Assembly: GCA_029263395.1 (NCBI GenBank)
Contig: JAJCXO010000263.1
Span: 62,001-126,000 of the forward strand
Direction: 5' to 3'
Source of the DNA: Acidobacteriota bacterium
GTDB taxonomy: Bacteria; Acidobacteriota; Thermoanaerobaculia; Multivoradales; J023
Length of the DNA stretch: 64,000 nucleotides
Shown here: in pieces, positions 36,473-44,840 of the stretch
How positions within the stretch are numbered: position 1 is the first letter of the stretch
Layout: the number at the start of each line of letters is the position of its first letter
The notes under the pieces: generated by a model
Seen by the model: only the letters and a program-made list of their open reading frames with translations
The model's database searches: none
What the model was told of the DNA's origin: nothing
Program-made: the position numbers and the translations under genes

Positions 36473-38371
36473 ATGGCTGTCAAGGAGGTTCATGTCAGCG
36501 AAGCGGAGGCGATGAAAGTAGCCGAAGCATCGCGCCAGCAAGAGTGGACTCAACCAAGTTTCATGCGGGAGATGTTTCTCGGCAATTTTCGTTTGGATCT
36601 GATCCATCCTTTCCCTTTGGAAGAAGAGGAGCGGCCTGAGTTTGTCGCTTTCTTCAATGCGATCAGAGAATTTATGCGAGACCATGTCGACTCCGAGGAG
36701 ATCGACACCACAGGTGAGTACCCGGAAGAGGTTGTCGACGGCTTACGTAAGCTCGGCGCCTTCGGTATGAAGATCCCGAAGAAATACGGTGGTCTCGGCT
36801 TCAGTCAGGTGGAGTACGCCAAGGTCATGGAGTTGCTGGGTGGCCTAGACGGCAATATCTCGGCTTTGCTGTCTGCTCACCAATCCATTGGCGTGCCACA
36901 GCCGCTCAAGTTGTTCGGAACCGAAGAGCAGAAGAGCAAGTACCTCCCGCGCTGCGCCAAGGGTGATATTTCTGCCTTCGCACTGACTGAGGCGCAGGTC
37001 GGCTCGGATCCAGCGCGCATGACGACAACCTACGAGTTGACCTCTGAAGGTGATACCTATGTCCTGAATGGAGTCAAGCTGTGGTGTACCAACGGTACAC
37101 TCGCGAAGCTGCTGGTGGTTATGGCACGGGACATCGAAACCAAAGCCATCAGCGCATTTGTGGTCGAGACCGAGTGGGAGGGTGTCAAAGTTGAGCATCG
37201 CTGCCACTTCATGGGCCTGCGGGCCTTGGCGAACGCCGTGATCAGCTTCACGAACGTGAGGGTCCCCAAGGAGAATCTGATTGGTCGCGAGGGTAGAGGT
37301 CTGAAAATTGCGCTCACGACCCTCAACGATGGGCGGCTGTCGATACCCAACGGCTCGATTGGTGCCGCCAAGCAGGCGCTCAAAATCTGCCGGGAGTGGT
37401 CGCAGGAACGGGTCCAATGGGGTAAGCCGGTCGGTAAACACGAGGCGATCGCCCACAAGATCGCTGACATGGCATCGGTCACATTCGCCATGGAATCGGT
37501 CGTCAAACTGGCCACTGAGATGTCCAACCGAGGCAATTTCGATATTCGGCTGGAGGCGGCGGCCGCCAAGGAGTGGAATTCATGCCGCACCTGGGAGATC
37601 GTTGACGACACGATGCAGATCCGTGGTGGTCGAGGTTATGAGACCTACGGATCGTTGCGTGCACGCGGAGAGAAGCCGACGTCGGTTGAGCGCTTGATGC
37701 GGGATTATCGGATCAACAAGATCTTCGAAGGGTCGAGCGAGATCATGCATCTGTTCATGGCTCGTGAGGCAGTCGACAAACACCTGCAAGTTGCGGGCGC
37801 AATGATCGATCCTGAAAAGAGCGCCGCCGATAAGCTCCAAGAGTTGCCCAAGATCGCTGCGTTTTATGCCTCGTGGTACCCCACACGCTGGATCGGAGGC
37901 GTCAAGACCTTTTCAGAATTTGGACCGTTTGCTGGCCATTTGCGCTTTGTCGATCGGTCCACGCGTCGGCTGTCGCGGCAGATTTTCCACGGCATGATGG
38001 TCCATCAAGCGCGCATGCAGAACAAACAAGGGTTCTTGTTTCGGGTTGTCGATATTGCCAACGAGCTCTTTGCGATGGCTGCAACCGTCAGTCGAGCGCA
38101 TGCCATGCACAAGAGCGGCCACTCGAAGGCCCGGGAAGCTTCTGAGCTTGCGGACTTGTTCTGCCGCCAGGCGCGACGAAAGATCAAGCGTCTCTTCACC
38201 GACTTGTGGTCGAACGATGACGTCCGTAAATACAAAGTCGGGTTGGGCGTCTTGGCGGGCCGCCAGCTCTGGCTCGAGGAGATGTTCGAAGGGATGGAGG
38301 AGGCTGTGAAGCAGGACCCTGCTACGGGTCCCAAACCAGTTCGCAGGCCGCGCGCCGTGGTTGCGAACTAA
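36473..38371 (+). CDS. Acyl-CoA dehydrogenase, large form
   Basis: 632 residues, longer than the ~380 of short-chain enzymes because of a C-terminal helical extension. Motifs: KIPKKYGGLGFSQVEYAKVM, AFALTEAQVGSDPARM for flavin contact, LGGLDGNISALLSAHQSIG, and the catalytic-domain region EGSSEIMHLFMAREAVDKHL. It oxidises acyl-CoA thioesters with FAD to trans-2-enoyl-CoA in beta-oxidation. It follows the TetR gene by 31 bp with AAGGAGAAA before the ATG. Membrane-bound trifunctional-type and FadE-like enzymes have similar length, so an electron-transfer flavoprotein partner is expected elsewhere. Confidence 0.93.
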   Translation: MAVKEVHVSEAEAMKVAEASRQQEWTQPSFMREMFLGNFRLDLIHPFPLEEEERPEFVAFFNAIREFMRDHVDSEEIDTTGEYPEEVVDGLRKLGAFGMKIPKKYGGLGFSQVEYAKVMELLGGLDGNISALLSAHQSIGVPQPLKLFGTEEQKSKYLPRCAKGDISAFALTEAQVGSDPARMTTTYELTSEGDTYVLNGVKLWCTNGTLAKLLVVMARDIETKAISAFVVETEWEGVKVEHRCHFMGLRALANAVISFTNVRVPKENLIGREGRGLKIALTTLNDGRLSIPNGSIGAAKQALKICREWSQERVQWGKPVGKHEAIAHKIADMASVTFAMESVVKLATEMSNRGNFDIRLEAAAAKEWNSCRTWEIVDDTMQIRGGRGYETYGSLRARGEKPTSVERLMRDYRINKIFEGSSEIMHLFMAREAVDKHLQVAGAMIDPEKSAADKLQELPKIAAFYASWYPTRWIGGVKTFSEFGPFAGHLRFVDRSTRRLSRQIFHGMMVHQARMQNKQGFLFRVVDIANELFAMAATVSRAHAMHKSGHSKAREASELADLFCRQARRKIKRLFTDLWSNDDVRKYKVGLGVLAGRQLWLEEMFEGMEEAVKQDPATGPKPVRRPRAVVAN

Positions 38372-38405
38372 CCCGGCTTCCGTCTCCAGCTGATCGGCCC
38401 TCAAA

Positions 38406-38438
38406 ACAGAGAGCCCGCGATCTTCGCGGGCTCTCTGT
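38406..38438 (+). terminator. Strong hairpin after the acyl-CoA dehydrogenase gene
   Basis: ACAGAGAGCCCGCGA-TCT-TCGCGGGCTCTCTGT is a perfect 15-bp stem with a 3-base loop, 35 bp downstream of the stop. A-run upstream but no T-run downstream on this strand, so it may act poorly in the forward direction. Confidence 0.6.
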
Positions 38439-38571
38439 CGTTGGGGAGATCCTCTCGAGGCAAAAGGCGGCCGCTACCTTTCTGCGATGGTTTGAAGAAA
38501 GTTTGAGATTTTTGGTTGGCTTAGTGAACGAATTCAGGGTCTCATGCGTCTAATACAGCAGAGAGACCAGG

Positions 38572-38790
38572 ATGATGTACTTGATGGCACCTCGATACCC
38601 CGACATACGAGTTCGTTTGCGGAGCAACAACCCGTTTGCTCTGGTAAGTGCAGTGCGTCTGGCGTTGCGGCGATCTCATATCGACCCCCATGAGATCCAC
38701 CGCTTCACTGAGGAAGCGCTCCAGAACGATGAGCCGCGAGAGATCCGCAAGATTTGTTCGGACTGGGCCCAGGTCGAGGTCACGTCCTAA
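38572..38790 (+). CDS. Small basic/acidic hypothetical protein
   Basis: 72 residues with a folded look: a basic first half (RVRLRSNNPFALVSAVRLALRRSHI) and an acidic, helical second half (EIHRFTEEALQND, REIRKICSDWAQVEV). No signal peptide or membrane segment. I do not recognise a named family. Several in-frame ATGs (38572, 38575, 38584) leave the start open. It stands alone between the dehydrogenase terminator and the RiPP-like locus. Confidence 0.6.
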   Translation: MMYLMAPRYPDIRVRLRSNNPFALVSAVRLALRRSHIDPHEIHRFTEEALQNDEPREIRKICSDWAQVEVTS

Positions 38791-38870
38791 CCAGGACACC
38801 TGACGGTCGAAGCGCCTTCAGCGCGCCTCCACCCTCACCCACAACATCAAGGTGTCGGCGCCTGCCCTGG

Positions 38871-38884
38871 CCCTAGATCTAGGG
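38871..38884. promoter_or_regulatory. Perfect palindrome in the 335-bp gap 38791-39125
   Basis: CCCTAGATCTAGGG is a perfect 14-bp palindrome, about 115 bp upstream of the precursor promoter. A role as an operator is possible but unsupported. Apart from the promoter at 39000, nothing else is seen in this gap. Confidence 0.3.
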
Positions 38885-38999
38885 TGAGGGCGCTGATGCT
38901 TGTGGTTGGTGTCGCCGTCTTTTCGCCGACGCTGCACAGGACTTACTTTGCCAAATGGGTACCAATTCCGACCCTGGAGTCCCAAATTGCGTTCAGGTG

Positions 39000-39029
39000 T
39001 TGACGCGGTCGCTTTTTGTCTGGCATAAT
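39000..39029 (+). promoter_or_regulatory. Sigma-70-type promoter for the precursor peptide gene
   Basis: TTGACG (39000-39005), an 18-bp spacer, and CATAAT (39024-39029) match the -35 and -10 consensus in 5 of 6 bases each. It lies ~95 bp upstream of the start at 39126, which has a purine-rich AGGGGGAT ribosome-binding site. This is the best promoter match in the window, suggesting high expression of the small peptide. Confidence 0.65.
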
Positions 39030-39125
39030 AGTGGCTCGCCTACGAATGTGAGCGCTGCGAACGCTCCAGCCACAAACGGTTCGTACCGCTACAACTGAGA
39101 AACGAAGATCCTAGGGGGATCTGCT

Positions 39126-39401
39126 ATGACGACACAACTGATGTCTGAGTCAAACTGTCTCTCGAATGGGGGGCAGACCGCCTTTCTGAACCGAGTCGCC
39201 CGTGACGATGGCTTCCGCGCCGAGCTTGAAGCAAATCCCCTGGCTGCCCTTGCTCAGTATGAGCTCGAGATCGATCCAAGCCTTGTTCCAGCCAAAGTGA
39301 CGCTTCCGAGCCTTGATGAGCTTCAGGGCCACCTAGACGGGATGAATGCGTCTGATTCTTCGTGGTGGAGCAAGTTTTGGGTAGGCTTCGTCGGTCAATA
39401 G
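39126..39401 (+). CDS. Putative RiPP precursor with NHLP/Nif11-like leader
   Basis: 91 residues. The leader-like part has TAFLNRVARDDGFRAELEAN followed by PLAALAQYELEID, matching the helix pattern (F..R...D..FR..LE.NP..AL..Y.L) of NHLP- and Nif11-type precursor leaders; then PLPSLDELQGHL-like text leads to a short tail, GMNASDSSWWSKFWVGFVGQ, rich in Trp and Ser. This tail could be the modified core. It is preceded by a strong promoter and ribosome-binding site and followed 97 bp later by a SagB-like peptide dehydrogenase. From recall, related small peptides are paired with such dehydrogenases in Xanthomonadales-type putative peptide-modification cassettes. No Gly-Gly cleavage site is obvious before the core. 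Confidence 0.7.
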   Translation: MTTQLMSESNCLSNGGQTAFLNRVARDDGFRAELEANPLAALAQYELEIDPSLVPAKVTLPSLDELQGHLDGMNASDSSWWSKFWVGFVGQ

Positions 39402-39498
39402 AGTCCAGTCTCCCGGCGTGGGTTCAAGCGTCGTTTTGAGATCGATGCTCCTCGGCCTTTCGCCGCAAGGTACTCCCTTGAGCTGCTGACGCATTGTC

Positions 39499-40713
39499 AT
39501 GCAGCAGATCAAGCGGTCCAAGTATCTCCTCTTTGCGATCGACGAGGAGCCGGCGGTGGATATCGCCGCGCTTCTGCGCGGTGAGGTTGAGATTTCGACG
39601 GAGTCGCGGCTTTCAGCCTTGACGCCTCTCACTGAGGAAAAGTGCGAAGTAAGGCTTGCTGACCTGAGTTTCTTGGCTGGCCTTTCCTCCAGTGCGTGGA
39701 CGCCAGTGGCGGAAGTCGCCGAGAAGGATGAGTTTGCACAAATCGATCTGGAGAGATTAGTCCAGAAGGGATTGCTGCTCATTCGAGGAGACGATCTCCC
39801 GTCCTCTGTGCCAACAGGTGAAAAAGAGCGCCTTCTGTGGGATGCTCAGTGGCATGCATCTGCGGCTCTTTACCACTTCATGGACCGTACTCCGAACGCG
39901 TCGGCCGAGCCTAAAGACGTTGCGGCGTTGGCAGAAAACGCAGCAGCCGATGCATCTGAATTTGTGCGTCGCCACGGTCCGCCGCCTAAGGCTTTCCACG
40001 AAGTCAGCCCATCAGAAATGCCTGTTGAACTCCCTGTCTTCGACCAGGAAGGTGGGCTCTATGAAGTCTTGCGTCGGCGGAAGACGGTACGTGCTTTCGA
40101 TACTAGGCGCGCGCTGAACCTAGAGGATTTTTCGACGCTGCTGAGGTATGTTTTTGGTTGTCATGGCTACTCTAAGTTGAGTGATGATGTCCTTTTGCTT
40201 CATAAGACGAGCCCATCCGGCGGCTCGCTTCACCCCATCGAAGCTTATCCCTTGGTATTGAACGTAGAGTCAGTGACACCAGGTATTTATCATTACGATG
40301 TCAAAGATCATACGTTGAGCTTGCTCCGCAAGATGTCACCGAGCGAGGCTAGGCGCAAGGCCGTCGAGTTCAGTGGCGGTCAACTGTATGTTGACTCGGC
40401 AAGCGTTCTGGTGATCATGACAACGCGATTCTACCGAAATCAATGGAAGTACAGACTCAACAGCCGGACGTATGGAGTCATGTTGATGGACGCCGGGCAC
40501 CTTAGTCAGACGTTCTATCTCGTGGCTGAAGAGCTGGGGCTAGGGGCATTCTATACTGCGGCTATCAATGGGCCGCTCATAGAAGAGGAGATAGGAGTCA
40601 AAGCTCCAGAGGAAGGTGCGCTTGGCCTTTGCGGCTGTGGAGTTAAATTAGTTGGAGGCTCGGACCTTGGTTTGCCATTTAAGCCGTTCGTGCCCAGAAA
40701 AACTGACTTGTAA
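39499..40713 (+). CDS. SagB-like putative peptide maturation dehydrogenase
   Basis: 404 residues. The C-terminal ~230 residues are nitroreductase-fold, SagB-type: YEVLRRRKTVRAFDTRRALN, then TSPSGGSLHPIEAY and GIYHYDVKDHTLSLLRK, followed by MLMDAGHLSQTFYLVAEELG for the flavin cradle. SagB proteins use FMN to oxidise azolines to azoles in peptides. The N-terminal ~170 residues are unlike SagB and might bind the leader. The gene follows the precursor on the same strand, but no YcaO cyclodehydratase is nearby, so the chemistry may be a direct oxidation or act with distant enzymes. It resembles the family I recall as TIGR04511 (putative peptide maturation dehydrogenase); a profile search is needed to confirm. 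Confidence 0.82.
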   Translation: MQQIKRSKYLLFAIDEEPAVDIAALLRGEVEISTESRLSALTPLTEEKCEVRLADLSFLAGLSSSAWTPVAEVAEKDEFAQIDLERLVQKGLLLIRGDDLPSSVPTGEKERLLWDAQWHASAALYHFMDRTPNASAEPKDVAALAENAAADASEFVRRHGPPPKAFHEVSPSEMPVELPVFDQEGGLYEVLRRRKTVRAFDTRRALNLEDFSTLLRYVFGCHGYSKLSDDVLLLHKTSPSGGSLHPIEAYPLVLNVESVTPGIYHYDVKDHTLSLLRKMSPSEARRKAVEFSGGQLYVDSASVLVIMTTRFYRNQWKYRLNSRTYGVMLMDAGHLSQTFYLVAEELGLGAFYTAAINGPLIEEEIGVKAPEEGALGLCGCGVKLVGGSDLGLPFKPFVPRKTDL

Positions 40714-40749
40714 CCACAAGTCGACGCTAAACATGGCAGATAGCTATTG

Positions 40750-43674
40750 TTAGTTTTTCTCCAAGGCGACAAGACGAGCCTTCGCGATCTCTAGTTCTGG
40801 CGATCTCGATCCGCCTGACCAGAGGTCTGTGAATTTCCGGTAGTACTGAGCTGCGATCACTGGGTCTCCCTGGCTCTCGGATAGGCGCCCTATATGATAA
40901 AAAGCCAACGCCCAATCGATGACGCTGAGTCCATGGCATTGTTCTAGGCACTCCACGAGTCCCAAACCGGGATTCTCGGTCAGCCACTTGTAATTGGCTA
41001 TCGCAGTTGGCGTTTGGCCGGCCTTCTCTGAGATGCGCGCCAAGCTCTCGTGAACTTGAAACGAACCCACAAGGGCTGAGCTACTCTCGAGACGCGCTAA
41101 TGCCGCTTGAAAGTTACCCTTCGCCGCCAGGATTTCCCCCTCCAACATCATCGTATTAGCTTCCCAAGCAGCAGGAATCATCTCGCTCTTGAGCGACTTT
41201 ATCGACTTCAAGATGTTCTCGGCTTCGTCGATCGCTCCATTTCTCGCATTCAGCTTGCCGACCAAGGAGAAGATCGGCACCGGCGAGGAGCCCGGAGTTT
41301 CTTGATCCGTTGCCATGAGCGCCATGGCGGCTTGGGTACTCTTGTCGAGTGCCTGCAGAAATTGAACATCCGACCCTGAACGTTCCCTGGCCACAGTTTC
41401 ACTGAGATGGCTTGCCAGGCCACCGTACTGACTCAAGTCTTCTCCAGCGGCGAGCCGTTGTGCTTCTAGCGCCTCTCCTGCTGCTTCGTCGAGCAGGCCT
41501 CTGCTTGCATAATACTGAGCGAATCGTAGCCGTCCTCGAAGTTGAAGGAAGGAAGATTCCTCAGCGACAATTTTTTCGAGATGGCGCAGCGCATCTGGAT
41601 AACGTTGAGTGACGACGTCCAGCTCTGCCAGAGCCAGGTGCTTGCCTGGCCAGCTAGCTCGCTCCAGGTTTGAACGTGCCTCTTCAAAGAGCCCTAACGC
41701 CATCTGGCAATAGCTTAACTGGACGAAGGCTCTCGAACGATTTGTGGGCCCGGCGATGTGAGTTGCGGCTTCAAAGGCTGTCGCGGCATTTTTGTATTGC
41801 TCGAGGTAGACCCAATAAGCCATTCCGAGGTTGTACTGACCGGAGAATTCGTTAGGGTATAGAGTGCTCATCAAAGACCATGCGCGGGTTACTCCGTCTG
41901 GATCACCCCGTAGTCTTGCCACCCAACCTTCCACATACAGTTTCTCGATTTCTGTAAGACGGTCTGACAGACGCAGGGCCTCGTTCAGGTGCTCGAGTGT
42001 TTTAGTTTGGTTTACACCGAAATTGATATAAACCGTGGCAAGTTTTGCATGGGCCATGGCGAATTCTGGGTCGAGCTCCAGGGCTCGCTCCAGCAACTGA
42101 CTGGCGTCGTCTAAGTCTCCCTCCAACGACTTCAACCAACCCAGAGAGTAAGCTTTTAGCGCTTCGAGATTCTTAGTTGTAACTCGTTCGAGAGGTTGCT
42201 GGGTTTCTTCGATCGTTGCTCGCGACTCGCCGAGGTTGAATCGAATTGTTTTCGTAACGGTTTCAAGTGCGGTCACGATATCTCGTGAGTCCTTGGCATT
42301 CGCGTTGGTGGCGAAGGTTGTGATGCCCTGTTGCGGATCAACAATCTCCGCACTCAAAGAATAAGTATCGCCAATTTTTCCGATCGCTCCGATGACGAGT
42401 GCCTGAGCCCCTTCTCGTTGACCGATCTCGATACCGAGGTCACGGTCTACAGGCGTGTCGGGACCCCGTTCCATACGCGTCAATGAATCCTCAATGTGAG
42501 ATCGCGGCAGGACTGAGGCGTATCGAGACTGCTCGAGTCCCAACCTGAAAGCGGTTTCCAGGGAATCATCGAGCAATGGGTCCCCGGTATGATTCTGGAA
42601 ATCAGCCAGGACAATTCGGATGGATGAGTTATCACCAGGTGAGGCGGGGGTGGGTATGTTGTCCTGGTCTGCCAACCACCAGCGGGTCAAGAAATAGGTG
42701 GCGAGAACTCCGACCGCTAGGAGGACACTCAGCGATGTCAGCCATCGGCGTCGTACCCACAGGTCCACTGCTGTTGCCGAGGGCGTGAACACCTCGGTCG
42801 GACTACTGGTGAATGACGAGCTGATCGGCGGTCGGTCGTGGTCTCCAGAGGACATATGGCCGGAAATTTTGCCGAATTCGTCCGCAACCTCCTGTGCTGT
42901 CTGTGGACGGTCCGCTGGATCCTTTTCGAGCAGCCGCTCGATGATGTCCGAAAGCTCTTCTGGCACATTCGAGTTCACCAGATGTGCTGGCGTCTGACGA
43001 TGCAGCATGACCTGCTTCAGCGTTGCCAGCGTATTGTGTGCCTTGAAAGGCGAGTGACTGGTGGCAGCCTCGTACAGCAGGACGCCGAGCGAGAAAAGAT
43101 CGGACCGATGATCAATCTCTTCGCCGCTAACGTACTCTGGAGACATCGTTCGGCTGGTGCCGACGAGTTGTCCCTTGCCGGTGAGGGACGTATCCAACTC
43201 GTTCTTCAATAAGGGGCGCGCTAGGCCGAAGTCGAGAATTTTGGCATGGCCCTTGGGGGTGACGATGACATTCTCGACCTTCAAGTCACGATGGATGATC
43301 CCATTGGCGTGAGCTTCGCTAAGGCCGGTGGCAATTTCATGCCCTAGACTGGAGACCTGCAAAGGCTCGAGGGGCCCGTTTTTGATCAGCTTGTCGAGGG
43401 TCAGCCCCTGGACATACTCCATGACGATACAGTCGCTGTCACCATCCTGGAAGATGTCGTAGAGATGGACGATGGCGGCGTGATTCAGCTGAGCGGTGGC
43501 TCGGGCTTCGCGCTGGAAACGTTCTCGATTCTCAGCCGCCTCGTCTCGATCCCCGCGAATGCGCTTGATCGCAACCCATCGATCCAGTCGGTCGTCATAG
43601 GCTTTGTAGACTTCGCCCATGCCGCCGACACCGATCTTCTCCTCTACCCGATATGGGCCAATTTTTTGGTCCAT
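40750..43674 (-). CDS. Ser/Thr protein kinase with TolB-like domain and TPR repeats
   Basis: 974 residues. Residues ~7-265 form an intact Hanks kinase: IGVGGMGEVYKAYD glycine loop, WVAIKRI lysine, IIHRDLKVENVIV catalytic loop, KILDFGLARP metal site, and SPEYVSGEEIDHRSDLFSLG. After a linker comes one membrane helix (LTSLSVLLAVGVLATYFL), a TolB/adenylate-cyclase-associated-like domain (IRIVLADFQNHTGDPLLDDS) and a run of TPRs to the end. This architecture is common in Acidobacteriota. It is convergent with the peptide dehydrogenase (36 bp between stops). I recall that related peptide cassettes elsewhere carry a cyclase with a similar C-terminus in this position, so this kinase may be its counterpart; that is a hypothesis. 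Confidence 0.93.
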   Translation of the reverse strand: MDQKIGPYRVEEKIGVGGMGEVYKAYDDRLDRWVAIKRIRGDRDEAAENRERFQREARATAQLNHAAIVHLYDIFQDGDSDCIVMEYVQGLTLDKLIKNGPLEPLQVSSLGHEIATGLSEAHANGIIHRDLKVENVIVTPKGHAKILDFGLARPLLKNELDTSLTGKGQLVGTSRTMSPEYVSGEEIDHRSDLFSLGVLLYEAATSHSPFKAHNTLATLKQVMLHRQTPAHLVNSNVPEELSDIIERLLEKDPADRPQTAQEVADEFGKISGHMSSGDHDRPPISSSFTSSPTEVFTPSATAVDLWVRRRWLTSLSVLLAVGVLATYFLTRWWLADQDNIPTPASPGDNSSIRIVLADFQNHTGDPLLDDSLETAFRLGLEQSRYASVLPRSHIEDSLTRMERGPDTPVDRDLGIEIGQREGAQALVIGAIGKIGDTYSLSAEIVDPQQGITTFATNANAKDSRDIVTALETVTKTIRFNLGESRATIEETQQPLERVTTKNLEALKAYSLGWLKSLEGDLDDASQLLERALELDPEFAMAHAKLATVYINFGVNQTKTLEHLNEALRLSDRLTEIEKLYVEGWVARLRGDPDGVTRAWSLMSTLYPNEFSGQYNLGMAYWVYLEQYKNAATAFEAATHIAGPTNRSRAFVQLSYCQMALGLFEEARSNLERASWPGKHLALAELDVVTQRYPDALRHLEKIVAEESSFLQLRGRLRFAQYYASRGLLDEAAGEALEAQRLAAGEDLSQYGGLASHLSETVARERSGSDVQFLQALDKSTQAAMALMATDQETPGSSPVPIFSLVGKLNARNGAIDEAENILKSIKSLKSEMIPAAWEANTMMLEGEILAAKGNFQAALARLESSSALVGSFQVHESLARISEKAGQTPTAIANYKWLTENPGLGLVECLEQCHGLSVIDWALAFYHIGRLSESQGDPVIAAQYYRKFTDLWSGGSRSPELEIAKARLVALEKN

Positions 43675-43897
43675 AATTTCGGCTACTCGCCCCGCCAGGC
43701 TTCAGGCCGTAGAAGGAAGAATACTTGGCGAAAGAAGAGATTTTCGGAGAATTGCATGCTTCGGCTTCTCTGGTGAGCGCACGGTCCGAATAATGGACAT
43801 AGGACGCCCCATCGTAGCAAACCACGGGTCTAAATCGGCTCCGAACAAGCCAACCCGCAAGCCGCCCCAGCTCGAAACAAGAAGACCCCGAGAGGAT

Positions 43898-44689
43898 CTA
43901 CTTGATACGAGACCGTCGGCCAACGCGGTCGGTCGCAAGGTCGATGACCACGTGGGTCTGTTCCTCGGATTGGACCCCGAAAACAAGGCGTTGTGGTCGG
44001 TACTCCGGATGAGTTACCTCGAGCACGTGGACTCCTGGAGCGAACGAATGCCCATTCTCGATGGTGGCAATCTCAGCGCCGGTGCCCAAATAATCGTCGT
44101 CCAAGTAAACCCGGGCGTCTGCTGGATGAACTGAGAATTCGACGGCTCCAGGCTCTGTCGAGCGCGGTGTCGGCGGCTTGGCGACGACCGGTTCGGGAGC
44201 CGGTACCGGAGGAGTCGGCGCAGCCGGTTGGGGTGCGACAGGCTGTGGCACTGCCGGCGCCTCGCTCGGGCTGACAATGTAGATCGGCTGAGGCGCAGGT
44301 GCGGGAGCTGGCACCGGGGCCGGAGCCAAAGCTGGCTGCAAGTAGACGTACACCGGTACAACCCCAACGTTGCCGCCCCCGGAATGCCTACGTGGAGCGT
44401 TGAGCTGTTGATAAAAACCCGGGCGCACATTGGCAGCACTGCCGAGGCCGGCTGGTGGAACCAATCGTCTTGGATACCGAGCGGGTCGTGGAGTTGCCCG
44501 TGGAGCTGTCCGTGGAGCGGCCCGTTGACTCACGGCTCGGGCTTGGGGAGGACTCGCTGCCCCGCCATGGCTGATGGAACGCGATTTACCGCCACGACCT
44601 TGAGCCTCTGCTGCGACAGTCAGACCCTGAAAGACGATTGCCGTGCAGAGAAAGAGAAGTGTCTGTTTGCTTGGAAGTTTGATCTGCAT
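43898..44689 (-). CDS. Secreted Pro-rich protein with PEGA domain
   Basis: 263 residues from the ATG at 44689, preceded by GGAGGAG. A signal peptide (LLFLCTAIVFQGLTVAAEAQ) is followed by a basic Gly/Ser/Arg/Pro stretch, a Pro/Ala-rich spacer (AAPTPPVPAPEPVVAKPP) and a C-terminal PEGA domain (EFSVHPADARVYLDDDYLGT, then HVLEVTHPEYRPQRLVF). The architecture mirrors the larger PEGA protein at 9662. It is probably cell-surface or periplasmic and may contact carbohydrate or protein. It is on the same strand as, and downstream of, the kinase gene, but 220 bp away. Confidence 0.72.
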   Translation of the reverse strand: MQIKLPSKQTLLFLCTAIVFQGLTVAAEAQGRGGKSRSISHGGAASPPQARAVSQRAAPRTAPRATPRPARYPRRLVPPAGLGSAANVRPGFYQQLNAPRRHSGGGNVGVVPVYVYLQPALAPAPVPAPAPAPQPIYIVSPSEAPAVPQPVAPQPAAPTPPVPAPEPVVAKPPTPRSTEPGAVEFSVHPADARVYLDDDYLGTGAEIATIENGHSFAPGVHVLEVTHPEYRPQRLVFGVQSEEQTHVVIDLATDRVGRRSRIK

Positions 44690-44740
44690 AGTGAACTCCT
44701 CCGCGGTTGCTCGTTTCAAGCTACCTCAAGACCCGTAACA

Positions 44741-44810
44741 GTGTATCAGGAGCACGGTGTATGACGAGCACGGTGTATTAGGAGCACGGAGACTGTGTAT
44801 TAGGAGCACG
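44741..44810. repeat. Four copies of a 16-bp tandem repeat
   Basis: GTGTATYAGGAGCACG-type units start at 44741, 44757 and 44773, and a fourth starts at 44795 after a 6-bp insert. Units 3 and 4 are identical. The array lies between the patatin stop at 44841 and the upstream part of the PEGA gene. It is short and non-coding; it may vary in copy number between strains. Confidence 0.75.
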
Positions 44811-44840
44811 GGCATACGCAGATCTCGGTGCTTTGGGTAT

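Noticed and set aside
35000..44000. YcaO, radical SAM or lanthipeptide synthetase partner for the RiPP-like peptide
   Set aside because: All genes in this span were examined; none fits these families.
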